In this document: piece after piece, positions 34,273 to 46,049 of the stretch
How positions within the stretch are numbered: the stretch's first letter is position 1
How the letters are laid out: each line of letters opens with the position of its first letter
From: Typhlomys cinereus
Lineage: Eukaryota > Chordata > Mammalia > Rodentia > Platacanthomyidae
Length of the DNA stretch: 64,000 nt
Assembly (NCBI GenBank): GCA_023101885.1
Contig: JALPQD010000361.1
Location: 964,327 to 1,028,326 of the forward strand
Direction: 5' to 3'
Notes under the pieces: model-generated
The model's database searches: none
The model's input: the letters and a program-made list of their open reading frames with translations, nothing else
Told to the model about the DNA's origin: nothing
Made by a program: the position numbers and the translations under genes

Positions 34273-35100
34273 GGAGCATGGGGGACCCTCCAGGATGGAC
34301 ATACTGAAGACAGTGAGGACCCCCTTCCTCAGTCCTCAAGTGCCCCAGCCCTTGTGGGATGAGCAGCCCACCAACCACTGCATGTGGCGGCTTCTCAGGA
34401 ACATTTGCAAGCCATTGATATGAATGTTCTGGGTGAATTTTATTCCTCAATTTACTGCCATAAATTGCAGAGAGACGGGAACATGAATCGTTTTCCTTAC
34501 AAGGGAGCAGCCTGACATTGGAAACTCCTTCCAAGACTTTGGTCCCTAACGTTCTGGATTATAAAAATTACAAGAGAAATAAAGAGCACTGGCTGACAGA
34601 CAACAGTAAACAGTAAAGTGCCATCGCTGCTTTCTGTGCGCGACGCTTTGTGCATTTCAAGCACACAGAATAACACTGTGGGGCTGGGAATTCAGCCCAG
34701 CTAATGGGACACTCCAGCCCCGGGAATCATAAGCTTGGTTTAAATGAGCTTTGCATATTGTTATGCCCAGCTTGCCATTGCCGCTGCTGCTAAAATTCTC
34801 GGCTCTCTAAGAAAAGAGGAAACAAATGGACGTCCTGATGGAGCTCTGGATGTGCAGTGTCGAAGAGGGTTCACAGTCACCGTCATCAATCCACCGTCCC
34901 ACCACCCTCAAGAGTGCTCAGTACATGATTGGGAGTCCCCGTACTGACCTCCACACACCAAAGCATCTTCTGAAAGGTGGGGAACCAGCCACTTATTCAG
35001 AAAAGGTCAATCAAATGAAGATCCTGTCTTAACATTGCTCTGCACAGAAAGTGGGGAGAGGCGAAAGGCATTAACCTCAGGAAAATCAAGCCATCTGTGA
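34273..35100. other. Unique sequence, no feature seen
   Basis: 34681-34725 has a weak ID/B-head-like phrase 'gggctgggaattcagcccag' but no body follows. No coding signal. Confidence 0.45.
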
Positions 35101-35720
35101 CGCTTCCTCCAGAAGTGAGCCGACCAGGAACCACGTCGGGGAGACCAGGCTGGTGGGGAGGGGGGCACTGACCGAGCTCTGAGCGCCGGTGGCTGATCCC
35201 TGCTGATTGGCTGGATGGTAACCGGGGCGTGCGCACAGGGAGGCGTGGAGAGGAGGTTGAGCTGAGTGAAGAGCAGAGGGGCCTCTACCTCGCCCACCCG
35301 GGAAAACTCAGAGCTGGAAGGAAGAAGGCGCAAGATCAGAACCACAGGAGACGGGGGTCTCGAGAGTCCCTCCTCGGCGCGGTACCTGTCCCTGCTGTCC
35401 GCAGAGGAGCCTGGAAGGATCCCTCTGTCCCCCACTTCTGGCACGCGGAGACCAGTTCTGACAGCTTTTCCGTGAACTCTGGAAGAGGATGTGCAGACGC
35501 GCTCCTCTTTCTCAGGGAGTTTCGGGGACGTGGTGCTGCACTAGTCAACCGAAGTCAAGGCTGAGCTGGGGCACACACGTGAGGAATGCGCAGCTCAGGA
35601 AAGCCTGAGCAAGTCTGCAGGAGACTGACAAGTCCATCCGGGAACCCAGCCCAGGAGGCGGGACCATCCTCCACAGGTGGGAAAGGCGGAGGAAGCTGGT
35701 CCAGGACTGCGGCACACTCG
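35101..35720. promoter_or_regulatory. Borderline CpG island
   Basis: I counted 35 CpG dinucleotides in these 620 bases, at a GC content near 60%, giving an observed/expected ratio of roughly 0.6. No other stretch of this length in the window comes close. It overlaps frames of 111 residues (+) and 145 residues (-) that I do not recognise. It could be a promoter of an unseen transcript, a distal CpG-rich enhancer or a GC-rich LTR. Its right end joins an LTR fragment. Confidence 0.5.
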
Positions 35721-35905
35721 GGAAGGCTTGTCTGGCCAGTGGGGTTTGCCCTCTCAGCAATCCTGTGGACATGTCGTGGCCAGTCCCCTCAGGTCTGGGT
35801 GATGGTATGAGATTTCCTGGTAGGCTAGACTAAGAAATGTAAGTGAGAAGTGTAGAAAACGATAACACTTTCTTGTTCCCCTAAGCTCTTTGATTTTCAA
35901 TTCAT
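35716..35905 (+). mobile_element. MaLR LTR fragment, diverged
   Basis: 'ggcttgtctggccagt', 'ctctcagcaatcctgtggac', 'gtggccagtcccctcagg' and 'ggctagactaagaaatgtaa' align in order with the 3' half of the LTRs at 29790 and 31418. Clearly older than those copies. Confidence 0.7.
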
Positions 35906-38797
35906 GGACCACGTGCAGGCAAACCGTGCCAGGTTCTGCTGTCTCTTAGATGCCCCCCACCCCCGCGCTGCTGCCTTGCCCTGTGCAGACCAAATGGTCC
36001 AGAAGATGGCCTGCATGCAGTAGCTTCTTGTCCGTACTGATTAGGTAAAAGCTACTCTTCTCTGGGCAGGAAATAGAGTCTATTGCTAATATTTTAATGT
36101 CGCTAATATTTTAATAAACTTTAAAAATCCCCCTTATGAAGGCCCAAAGCCCAATAAACACCTTCATTTTATTTAAGAGATATGTTGTGTTTGTAGTGGA
36201 CATCCTCGTGTATGTGCCTTGTAATGGCATGTTGACAATCACAGCGTTTGGAAACAGTCTGGTGTCAAGCAGAGGATGTGTGTACTCATTTTATAACTTC
36301 AGAATAATAGGTAATCGACAAAGTGCTTTTCATGCTAACTAAACAAACTGAGGCACATAAAATGCAGCAAAACTTCTGACCTAGCAAGTGCAATTAATAT
36401 TTAGCTGTAATTATTCTGAGAAGAAACTTACCTACACTTGTTTTCCTGCATACATATTTAATAGAGGCGATCATCTAGGATGTCGCAGGAGCTGAAATAC
36501 ACTTTGGTAGCTGAAAAGTAAGCACTTTAAATGGGCCGATATTGCAAACTGGTCTTTTCTGCAGCCCTCGTTTCTGTAAGAAATCCTCCACATCAGGACT
36601 CGTGGGCAGAGAGCAACCGTAGTTGATTCATTTCATGTGGGCGGGGCGCGAATGCGTGCTGGAATCCCGGCTCTCTGAACTCTTTGCAAGAGCTCCCAGG
36701 GCTCTTCCTGGGAAACTGGCATCTGTTTCTCAGCTTGTGCAGCCTGGAGATGAGGACAGAAGGCAGTGAGATGCTTCTGATGTCCAGACAGGACTGGGAA
36801 CTCGTGACTCGAAGGCCGTTCTGCCATCGCTCCGTGACACACTTCTCAAGTGCTGAGATTAAATGTGTAGCTTTATTTTGAATAGAAAATTAACTTGAGA
36901 GGACAGCCAGGGTGTCTTTCAACAGCTAACGGCTCCTCTTGGATGTGATGGCGGCAGGCAATGTGCAAATCTCCATCATTCAGCCTGAGCAGCTGAAGTT
37001 TCCTCAACGTGCTGAGGCATGCCTATGCTGCAGCCCTGCTCCAGAGAAAATCATATTATGTGACTATCAGCGCTAGTCCTGCAGGTGAGCTGCCGTGTCT
37101 GTTTCCAGGAGGTCCGAGGAGATGGAGCTACAAATCCCGGCCACTGCAGGGAGGGGTCTGCAGCAGTCCCGGCAGGATGGCTGGAAGAGCTCTGCACTCC
37201 CATAGGAAGGGCGGTGGGTGGGGATCACTGGGGAGAAGGAATCCCGCACCTTGGGGTCCACTGGTCCAAAGATAAAAGCTTAACAGACTTGCGAAGGAAA
37301 GTTCCTGAAAAGGATATCCTCCTGCAGGACTGCTTAACTGATGTTAGCTACTTCAGCGACCTTCTTGAAAAGTACTGCCAGACCCGTGGTTCCACCACCC
37401 AAAGGGCTAAGAACATCAGCAGCAGAGACCTCCCTGGGTAGCTGTCACCTGCCCACCCGGTGCTTCCAATGTATTTGAAAATGTCTCATTTGCTGTTTTC
37501 TCTGCTCAGAGATCATAAAACCTGGAGAAGTTGTGAGCACGCTGGAACCCGTGGATTGGGGTGACCTGAATCTGCGTTGGTGGCCGTGTTTAGCTCCTGA
37601 AGTGACCAGCTTTTCCCCCTCTAAGGTGGTGGCTCTCTTTTGTGTGTTCACAGATTCTGCAAGTTTCACAACTCTCCTCACAGGTTGTTTCCACCTTGGA
37701 TGCCCACAGCCCATTTCCTTGCTTCACAGAGAAAATGCACACATTCCCTGTGGCAGTCTTGGGGGCCCATGGAGACCGTTGGGGTGGGGATAAGCTGACT
37801 CAGAGTCAAAGGCACAGACCCCAGAAGTCAGGCGAGTGGCCAAGCAGGCTCTGGCTAGCAGGCTCGTTTATTGTAAACATCGGGCTGCTTACATATCCCA
37901 GCATGAGCTTTTGCTGAGTTGTCCTGTCCGGGTTGGTCCTCTCAGCCAGGAGGTTTGACGTCAGCACCAGGCGGGGCAGCAGGTGTAGCTTGGGGAAGTT
38001 GCGTTCGCGCATGCGGCCCATACAGATCATCCCTGTGTGGCAGGCTCCCCAGGTGGAGGTATTGTAAGTGATGGTTGATCAGAGACTTTAACACAAGCCT
38101 GTCTGGTCCGTCCCTCCTACAATTCTCCAGCTTCAGAAGCTCCATTTGCTGCTCAGGGTGTCTTCGAATCCTGTCACCTCACAGTCTCTCTGATGCTTGC
38201 AGAGAAGCCACCGCACTCTCTGTGACGTCTCCAGTGTAGGACTTCATGGCTGTGCACTTCTGCTACTGGAGCAAGTGAGTCTCCTCCGCACGGATGAATC
38301 GGGACTCACACAGGACACCATTCCTGCTGCCCTTGGGCCCAGAACCTTCTCTGGCCTGGGACACTTCAGCTGGAGCAGCAGGTATCAGCCCACGACCCAG
38401 TGAGTGCAACCTTCCATAGGGTCTGCACTGTAATCACACGGCAAATCAGAATTACCCTGCTGTGTCTTAAGGTGAGGTGGGCTGATGACTTGCAACAGAC
38501 AGCAAAAGAATTGTGAGGTGCTACAGCTACTAAATGCTCCAATTGAGTGATTTGGGAAGATTTTCATAGCAAATATCATGTGTCAGACCTTTAAAATTAA
38601 CATGTAAATTAATATACTCTTTTACAACTTAAAGAAGTAATCATTTTTTGCTTTCATTTGATAAATTAGCACATAGTGGCACAGGATCCATATGAGATTT
38701 TCATCAGGCACAGGTTTGGCTGGACTCCCTCTCCTTTTGTGGGTCCCTGTCTCCTCCATTCCGTACACCCTGTACTCAGCGTTCCCTTCATAAATGC
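35906..38797. other. Unique sequence with one odd open frame
   Basis: A 118-residue frame at 37085-37441 (+) has a charged C-terminal part with KVPEKDILLQDCLTDV; I do not recognise it and see no flanking exon. 37800-38060 has LTR-like traits on the - strand (TTTATT at 37868, GC-rich, and a CRE palindrome TGACGTCA at 37956-37963), but no defined ends. Otherwise nothing. Confidence 0.4.
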
Positions 38798-39090
38798 TAC
38801 ACGCCCTTCCAGGCTCCTCCCCATCACACGCCCTTCCAGGCTCCTCCCCCGTCACACGCCCTTCCAGGCTCCTCCCCGTCACACGCCCTTCCAGGCTCCT
38901 CCCCCGTCACACGCCCTTCCAGGCTCCTCCTCCATCACACGCCCTTCCAGGCTCCTCCCCGGTCACACGCCCTTCCAGGCTCCTCCCCCGTCACACGCCC
39001 TTCCAGGCTCCTCCCCCGTCACACGCCCTTCCAGGCTCCCCCCCTCACATGCTCTTCCAGGTTCCTCCCCTGTCACATGCTCTTCCAGGT
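38798..39090. repeat. 26-28 bp pyrimidine-rich minisatellite, ~11 copies
   Basis: The unit is 'cacacgcccttccaggctcc' plus 'tcccccgt', with gain or loss of one or two Cs changing the length. The right end grades through variant units ('cacatgctcttccaggttcc') into the next array. Confidence 0.93.
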
Positions 39091-39108
39091 TCCTCCCTTG
39101 TCACATGC

Positions 39109-40195
39109 TCCACCACAGTTCCCCTCAGGGTTGCACCCTCTAAGACAGTTCCCCTCAGTGTGGCATCCTCTACCACAGTTCCCTCAGTGTCGCATCCTCT
39201 ACCACAGTTCCCTCAGTGTCTCATCCTCTACAACAGTTCCCCTCAGTGTCGCATCCTCTACCACAGTTCCCCTCAGTGTCGCATCCTCTGCCACAGTTCC
39301 CCTCAGTGTCGCATCCTCTGCCACAGATCCCCTCAGTGTCGCATCCTCTGCCACAGATCCCCTCAGTGTCGCATCCTCTGCCACAGTTCCCCTCAGTGTC
39401 GCATCCTCTGCCACAGATCCCTCAGTGTCACCTCCTCTATGACAGTTCCCCTCAGTGTCACATCCTCTACCACAGATCCCTCAGTGTCACCTCCTCTACG
39501 ACAGTTCCCCTCAGTGTCGCATCCTCTACCAGTTCCCTCAGTGTCGCATCCTCTATGACAGTTCCCCTCTGTGTCGCATCCTCTACGACAGTTCCCCTCT
39601 GTGTCGCATCCTCTGCCACAGTTCCCCTCAGTGTCACATCCTCTGCCACAGTTCCCCTCAGTGTCACATCCTCTACGACAGTTCTCCTCAGTGTCACATC
39701 CTCTACCACAGATCCCCTCAGTGTCGCATCCTCTGCCACAGTTCCCTCAGTGTCGCATCCTCTACCACAGTTCCCCTCAGTGTCACATCCTCTACCACAG
39801 ATCCCCTCAGTGTCACATCCTCTACGACAGTTCTCCTCAGTGTCACATCCTCTACCACAGATCCCCTCAGTGTGGCATCCTCTGCCACAGATCCCCTCAG
39901 TGTCGCATCCTCTGCCACAGTTCCCCTCAGTGCCGCATCCTCTACGACAGTTCCCCTCAGTGTCGCATCCTCTACCACAGATCCCCTCAGTGTCGCATCC
40001 TCTACGACAGTTCCCTCAGTGTCGCATCCTCTGCCACAGTTCCCCTCAGTGTCGCATCCTCTACAACAGTTCCCCTCAGTGTCGCATCCTCTACCACAGA
40101 TCCCCTCAGTGTCGCATCCTCTACGACAGTTCCCTCAGTGTCGCATCCTCTGCCACAGTTCCCCTCAGTGTCGCATCCTCTACCACAGTTCTGGC
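39109..40195. repeat. 30-bp minisatellite, ~36 copies
   Basis: The unit is 'cagttcccctcagtgtcgca' plus 'tcctctacca'. Variants are cgaca/ccaca, gcc/acc, gatcc/gttcc and C4/C3. Because 30 is a multiple of three and the unit has no stops in three + frames, open frames of 254-352 residues (for example 39216-40223) appear. Their amino acid sequence is just the ten-residue repeat (SHPLPQFPSV and shifts) with C-number slippage switching frames, so these are not proteins. Confidence 0.97.
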
Positions 40196-40614
40196 CCATA
40201 TCACATGCCCCTCACAGTTCTGATGTCACATGCTCACACAGTTCTGATCCATGCCACATATTCTGCCACAGTCACCATCTCTGCCACATGCTCTGCCAGT
40301 GTCTGTCCATATCATGCTCTATCACAGTTCCAATCCATGTCACATGCCTTATTCTAGTTTTCCTACATCTCACATGCTCTACCACGGTTATCATCCATAT
40401 CACATGCTTTATCTCAGTTCCCGTCATGTCTCATCCTCTACGACAGTTCCTGTCCATGCCATATGCTCTATTACAGTTCTGTCTCACGCGTTCTACCACA
40501 TTCCCCTTCATGACACACACTCAATCACAGTTTCCATCCATGGCACATGCTTTGCCATGGTTCCCATCCACGTCATGTGTCTATCACAGCTCCCATCTCT
40601 ATCACACACTCTCT
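40196..40614. repeat. Decayed flank of the 30-bp minisatellite
   Basis: Units such as 'cacatgctctaccac' and 'agttccxatccatgtcaca' persist at irregular 28-32 base spacing with increasing divergence. This is the edge decay usual for minisatellites that turn over in the centre. Confidence 0.7.
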
Positions 40615-42410
40615 TTTTGTGGTTTTTGACCTTAGTCGTTTTGACTGTGGTAGATGGTATGGTAGGATCATTTTAATTTCCATTTCCCTGATGACCAGAG
40701 AAACTGAGCATTTTCCAACTTCTTTGACATTTGAATTTCTTTTAGTGAGAAGTCCCTTATGAGTTACTAAGCCAATTTTTTCATATTTTTGTATTTTTCT
40801 TCTCCATTCTTGTATTTTTCTAATGTTATATATATGAATTTAGTGAATTCATAATACTTTCAATTTGCACCCCTTAGTCCCAAGTTCCATACCCCTCCTT
40901 TTCTCCTTCTAACCCTCCATTTCCTATGCCAGACTCCTCCTTATTTTCAAATGTTTTCACTTGTGTGGCCCACTGTGGTTCATCTAGTTTTTCTTTGATG
41001 ACATATGCCTTACATGCCTTTTGTTCTGGTGGATAAACCATGACAGCTTTGGTCCTCATTGGTATCTCAGAGAAGTGTAGATCTTCTTGAGATCTTTCCA
41101 CTTTCATGGTGAGATGTTGAGACAGATCCCACGCAAGTTTTGCTTCAGTATGCATATCTGCTTTGAAATCTTGTCTATCACAACTCTGTCATGTCTGGCC
41201 CACCACGGTCTCACTTGGGGTCTTACAGTCTTACTGCCCCCTTTCCATGATGTTCCCTGAGCTTTGGGTAGAGATGGCATATATGCCTGTTTAGGAACAA
41301 GCTGTCCATGGTCACTTATTCACTGCATTCTATAGAACATGCTTTTCAACAGTGAATGCCTTCTGCTGTAGAAAGAGGTTTCTCACTTGTCGCTGAGTGT
41401 TTTTCCAGTCTATGCATATAATGGCAGGTGTTTACAAAGCAGTTTTGTGTACTGTCTTCCTAGCTTAAGAACCACAGTTTGCACTTGCCCTGGGACCTGT
41501 GTCTTTCCTTTTCACAGGTTCTTGTTTGTAATATAAGAGACCCTTAAATCCAATGAGAAAGCTGTTGGTTGTCTCCTTGATACTTATGCCATTATTACAC
41601 TGATGGTCATGTGCTATCATGGTGATTGTTATTACAACTTGCAGATTTCACAGATTGATGAGACCTTTGATTGTTTTTCTCCCCTGGTAGATTCCATAGT
41701 ACTCTCTGGTACTGTGTAAGCTGTCCAGCGAGAAGGAAGCTTACAAACCAGTTCCAGCTGGTATTTTAAATCCATGTCCTGTGATCCGCATGTGCTGCAT
41801 CTTCAAAGGGGCTAGCGAGTAGGAGTGTGGGAAGGAAAAGTTAGGATGAAGATTTCAGAAGAGGAGATAAAGGCTTCCATAGGCGGTAGAGTGAGGGAGG
41901 GCACTATGGGAAAAAACACTTGGAGGGGATGAGAGGATAGGGTATAGGAGGGAATGGAGGGCATATAAAAAACCAAACAAGGTGGGATACAATGAGATAA
42001 GAACATCCTATGATATTAATATATCTAGAAAGCATTTTATTATTAACCACCCTGGGCTGCTCCATCTAGAACCCAGAAGCAATTAAACAATGATAGAAGT
42101 TACAAGTACATGATACTTTTTGCTAAGTCGTTGGTCTCAAAGGCACCCCAGGGTCCATTTTAATTTAATTGGGTTGTATGCTCTCTTGGTATTTAGTTTT
42201 TTGAGTTCTTTGGATACTCTGGATTTTGTCCAATTCATAGCTAGTAAAGATTTTCTTCCATTCTCTGGTTTGTCTTTTTCCACAATTAACAGTTTCTGTT
42301 TTTGAACAGAAACTTTTAAATTTCATGAAGTCCCACTTGTTCATTATTAGTTGTAGTTACTTGGCATCTGGATCCTGTTCAGGAAATCTTTACCTAGACC
42401 TATCATTTAA
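40615..42410 (-). mobile_element. L1-related segments, - strand, split by another repeat
   Basis: 40650-40780 ('aatttccatttccctgatga') and 42118-42410 ('ttttttgagttctttggata', 'tcatgaagtcccacttgt', 'ctgttcaggaaatc') are reverse-complement L1 ORF2 3' sequence in the expected order. They are separated by about 1.35 kb (40790-42115) that is not the missing ORF2 part. That insert has a pyrimidine-rich start (40868-40925), phrases like 'tgtgtggcccactgtggttc', and a purine-rich end (41820-41960). These are traits I associate with rodent L1 3'-end or UTR sequence, but strand and family are uncertain. Target-site duplications were not found. Confidence 0.6.
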
Positions 42411-43634
42411 AGAGCTGCTCAAAATGTAGAGCCAATCAGTCAGAATGTCCAGTCCCCATCCAGGGAGGCGTGCAGAGAGTCCACAGGCACCATGCATGCA
42501 AAGTAAGCATACCTCCCTGTGGCTGTGAATAATATGAAATAGAGCACATGGTTCTCTGGCTGTGAATCATATGGAATAGAGCACATGGTTCTCTGGCTGT
42601 GAATCATAAGGACTATAGTACTACAGCTGTGGACACTAAGGAATGTTAAGAAGCAGTGCAGACCTCACTGCTCCCTCTGCATAAGAAAAAGACCACGAAT
42701 CTACATGCCTCTGGGAGGTCAGTACTAGCCACCCCCATGTTGAATCAGTTCCTGTCTTCCGGCTGTGGAGACTGTGTCTGTACTTTTCCTGCATTAGAGC
42801 ACTTGTTACCACAGTCCTGCTTTGCCTTCCTCAGTCCTTCTCCTTGCACCTGTGAGTCCTCATAGATGAAGATGAACAGGTGTGATGAGCTCGTTTAGCA
42901 GTAGGATTGACTCATGTTGGCATTATAAATAGCTCTTGTGCCTTAATGAAGCTTTTTTAACACCCCCATAACAGCTTAGTCATTATTCCACAGAGTCGTG
43001 GATTCTGTTAGCCAGTAGCAGATGGAGATCAGATTCATCGTCAGGCGATGAGCGAAATGCTGCTTCAGTTTGGCAAAAAAGCAGCAAATTGCTTTCTGCT
43101 CAGCTCTAATATTGGCCTATCTGGATCGGCTACTACTGGGCAAGCTTCCAAATCCTTCATGATCATCACAATACTTAATTCCCAAGATCAGGAGAAATAC
43201 TGTTCAAATAAAGCAAATAAGAGATGTGATAAAAAAAAAAAACAGACCTAATAGTTTTCCCCAGTAATGAACGTCAAATCCATCTTTAAAGACTGTATGT
43301 AACCTGTCTCCAAAATCCAAAACCATTATTTATCAAGCTATTGCAAAGGCTCTGAACGACCTCTGAAAACAGCACTTTGGATCCCAAGGAAGCAGAAATA
43401 CATGCGAAAGGACAGCATGACAAAGCTGCATTTAAATAACTGCACACGAAATATCCAAATGATGTCATTGCTACTCAAGAAGCCGTCGCTATTCAAATGA
43501 TGTCATTGTTACTTAATGATTCCATCACCATCCAAATGATGTGCTCAAATGTACAAATTATAAATTATATAATCAGTCCAGTGGCCCAAGAAAGAAAGAG
43601 ATACACGCATGAAAATGCTTTCGTTTCCCCATTT
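42411..43634. other. Unique sequence with short duplications
   Basis: At 42518-42615 a 37-base unit ('ggctgtgaatcatatggaat' + 'agagcacatggttctct') occurs about 2.7 times. At 43455-43545 'caaatgatgtcattg' recurs. A 67-residue frame at 43048-43251 runs into an A12 tract; this could be a decayed processed-transcript end, but I recognise no parent gene. Confidence 0.45.
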
Positions 43635-43910
43635 GTGCCCTTCCCAAGCAGCGCCCTGAGCGCCCATCATGATCTGTGCCCAGCACCTTTCCGAAGCAGC
43701 GCCCTGAGCGCCCATCATGATCTGTGCCCAGCACTTGCCCTTCCCAAGCAGCGCCCTGAGCGCCCATCATGATCTGTGCCCAGCACCAGCCCTTCCCAAG
43801 CAGCGCCCTGAGCGCCCACGAGATCTGTGCCCAGCACCTTTCCGAAGCAGCGCGCACACAGCGCTCACCACAATCCGTGCACAGTGCCTTCCCCAAGCAG
43901 CAAGTGGTCA
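43635..43910. repeat. ~45-56 bp minisatellite, ~6 copies
   Basis: The unit is 'aagcagcgccctgagcgccc', 'atcatgatctgtgcccagca' plus a variable 'cctttccg' or 'cagcccttccc'. The last copies are diverged. Confidence 0.88.
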
Positions 43911-44352
43911 ACATACAGGACTCTGAATGGAGAATTTCAAAAAAAGCTGGTGGGAAGACAGAAAACAGAGCAAAAACCCCTTCCTAGAGACTTTCACTGG
44001 TAAGAATAGGATAAGCAGAGATCTGAAGGACATCACTCTCTTGGGGAATCTAAGTTGGGAAGAAGCTGGGAAGAAATCTAATATTAAAGAGATCCTGGCA
44101 ATAATAGGGTGCTGAGGAGGAGCAGACACGGATGGGGAACAAACCCGGATGTGGTACTGACTGCTTCGGTGAGCATCTGACGCAGCCGTGGGAGAACAGA
44201 GCCGTGTCGGGGCTCCAGTAAAGCTGGAGTGTCGCGCTCCTATCCAACTATCTGGTAGAATATGTCTCAGTTTGGAAAAGGTGGATTCAGAGTAACATGT
44301 TTTGGGATAAGGACATGGCTTTATTTAAGAGAAATAAGGAAAAATATGGGAA
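43911..44352. other. Unique sequence, no feature seen
   Basis: Overlapping short frames only. Confidence 0.45.
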
Positions 44353-44849
44353 TTGTCAGGCCTTGGTGTTTCTTCCCAGTTCAGGCCTAAAGCCTGTTCC
44401 CTGAGGAAGGTCACAATACTGCCCATGAACAGGGGCTGGACACTCTCTCCTAGATAATTCGGGTTTTGCCTCAGGCAGGAAGAATTCTGGGAATTAGGAG
44501 TGCCCTTTACCTAGGTTTTGCTTGGGATAATTCAAGTTTTGCCTCTGGCAGGAAGAATTCTTCTGGGAATTAGGAGTGCCCTTTCTTAGAATTTTTTGGA
44601 ACTAGCTTCCTGCTCTCTGTTCTAGAGAAGAAGCCTGCTTTTTAAGTTTTAGTCAAATACTCAATAGAAATTTCATGTCTAGTCACTTACAATAAGTAGA
44701 CGTGCTAGCCAGAATGTGTGCACTGATTTTAAGGAAATTAGAGAAGTATAAGACTATGCTATCAGTTCCCTAGAACCTTAAGAGAAACTGTGATACCCTC
44801 TTACCCTGGCTGAAGGCCAAGGAAGAGACCATCATGCCAGAAAGTCTAG

Positions 44850-45150
44850 ATGCCAAGACTGCCCCTGGAGATGGTATTTGCAATCCAAACTGGGAGAATC
44901 CATGTCCGAAGCAAAGGGGGCCATGTCTTTCCTATCCCAAACAGCACTCTTATGAGAAATCACAGAGATGGACCATCTGAGTGCACTCCCACCAATGATC
45001 GCCTCCGCCCCGAAAGAGACACCCTTGGCATATGGGGCCTGACTGGACCCCAGGTTTGGAGTATGCGTGGTTCACAGATGGGTCATCTAACTGATGGCAA
45101 TACACTTCTGGAATTCCTCAAAGGAAGACATAAGCAACCTTACTATTAAT
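44850..45150 (+). pseudogene. ERV pol fragment with RNase H start motif, broken
   Basis: Codons at 45068-45088 read WFTDGSS, the start of the retroviral RNase H domain, where the Asp is a catalytic metal ligand. It is followed at 45092-45094 by an in-frame stop. The upstream segment that would join it lies in another frame (44850-45149 frame), so there is at least one frameshift just before the motif. The remainder of RNase H and integrase is not recognisable. This is a small, dead piece. Confidence 0.6.
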
Positions 45151-45449
45151 AGAAGGATGCTATTATAGAAGTTATTCTTTTAATAATTACATTGCTTACG
45201 TGTTTTCTTCAGTGCATACCTCAGTAGTGCTCCATCGACAGAACCAGCTATAGCTTATGGGCCTTGAGTATCCAAGTCAAGGCCTCCTTAGAGATGTGGT
45301 TTAAGCTTGGATAGTAGAGACTACATGAGCTGCATATATCTTCCCAAGTTAGAACCTGCTGCCATGCCTGGTGCCTATGTCGACCTGCCTGACTGAGAGT
45401 ATCAACCTGGAGAGGACAACAGCAAAAGCTCACACTGGGACTTATGGGG

Positions 45450-45890
45450 TGTTGGGGACTCCTATAGTTAATTGTAAAATACGTTCCTTGCTAAATTCAA
45501 AAGGAGATCATTCTGCCCTTGCGTATTTTAAAAAGCAGTCTCTGTTAAAATGTGGGCTCAGCCCCATAGCTATCCAGTAAAGCATTATAGATTAGATAAG
45601 TTTGGAAATACTGAGAGAATGTTTCTGTTAAGTGCCTTTGCCCTGAAGCAATGGGTTAGGTTCTTGAAAAAATGTCCACCCTGAAGGTGATTTTTGCTGA
45701 CTAGAAAATTGTATGTCTGTTGTAGATGCAACATTCTTTATCCCAAAATTTTCTGTATAAAAGTTGTCACGAAAGTTTCAATAAACGGGTTCAGGATTCA
45801 CTCGGAGGAGAGGGAGCCACGTGCGTTCTGTTCTCCGCCCGGTCCTGGGGAGCCCTGATCTCGAGGCCGCAACTCTGGTCTGCGGCACTG
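45450..45890 (+). mobile_element. ERV 3' LTR
   Basis: Starts TGTTGGGGACTCC after a short 'acttatgggg' tract. TATAAAA lies at 45756-45762 and AATAAA at 45780-45785, followed by a GC-rich stretch with 'gggagccacgtgcgttctg'. The TATA box and polyadenylation signal are only about 20 bases apart, as in retroviruses whose signal lies at the U3/R border. The 3' limit is approximate. Confidence 0.6.
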
Positions 45891-46049
45891 GAGCTGTTTA
45901 TGTGGTGGCTTGTCTGCTGCTCCATGATATTCTCTTATTTCCAGCAGGATTTCTACTTCCTCAGGTAACCTCTGAGTATCTTTTCTCCCATAGAGGAAGA
46001 CACATACTTAGCTACATCTGCCTCAGCTCTTTTAGCTGAGCTGCTGAAT

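Larger units (their letters stand above)
44353..45890 (+). mobile_element. Decayed endogenous retrovirus remnant
   Basis: Includes a retroviral RNase H motif near 45068 and a recognisable LTR from about 45450. The part between 44353 and 44850 is LTR-like or leader-like; inside it a ~68-base segment ('gataattcgggttttgcctc' to 'aggagtgccctt') is present twice (44454-44522 and 44523-44585). The order pol fragment then LTR suggests the 3' end of a provirus with large deletions of integrase and env. All frames are interrupted, so no product can be made. Confidence 0.6.

Noticed and set aside
39216..40629. Open frames of 254-352 residues on the + strand
   Set aside because: They follow the 30-bp minisatellite exactly, occur in all three frames at once, and encode only the unit repeat.
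43200..43250. Processed pseudogene 3' end (A12 tract)
   Set aside because: No parent gene recognised, no AATAAA at the right distance that I trust, and no target-site duplications seen.
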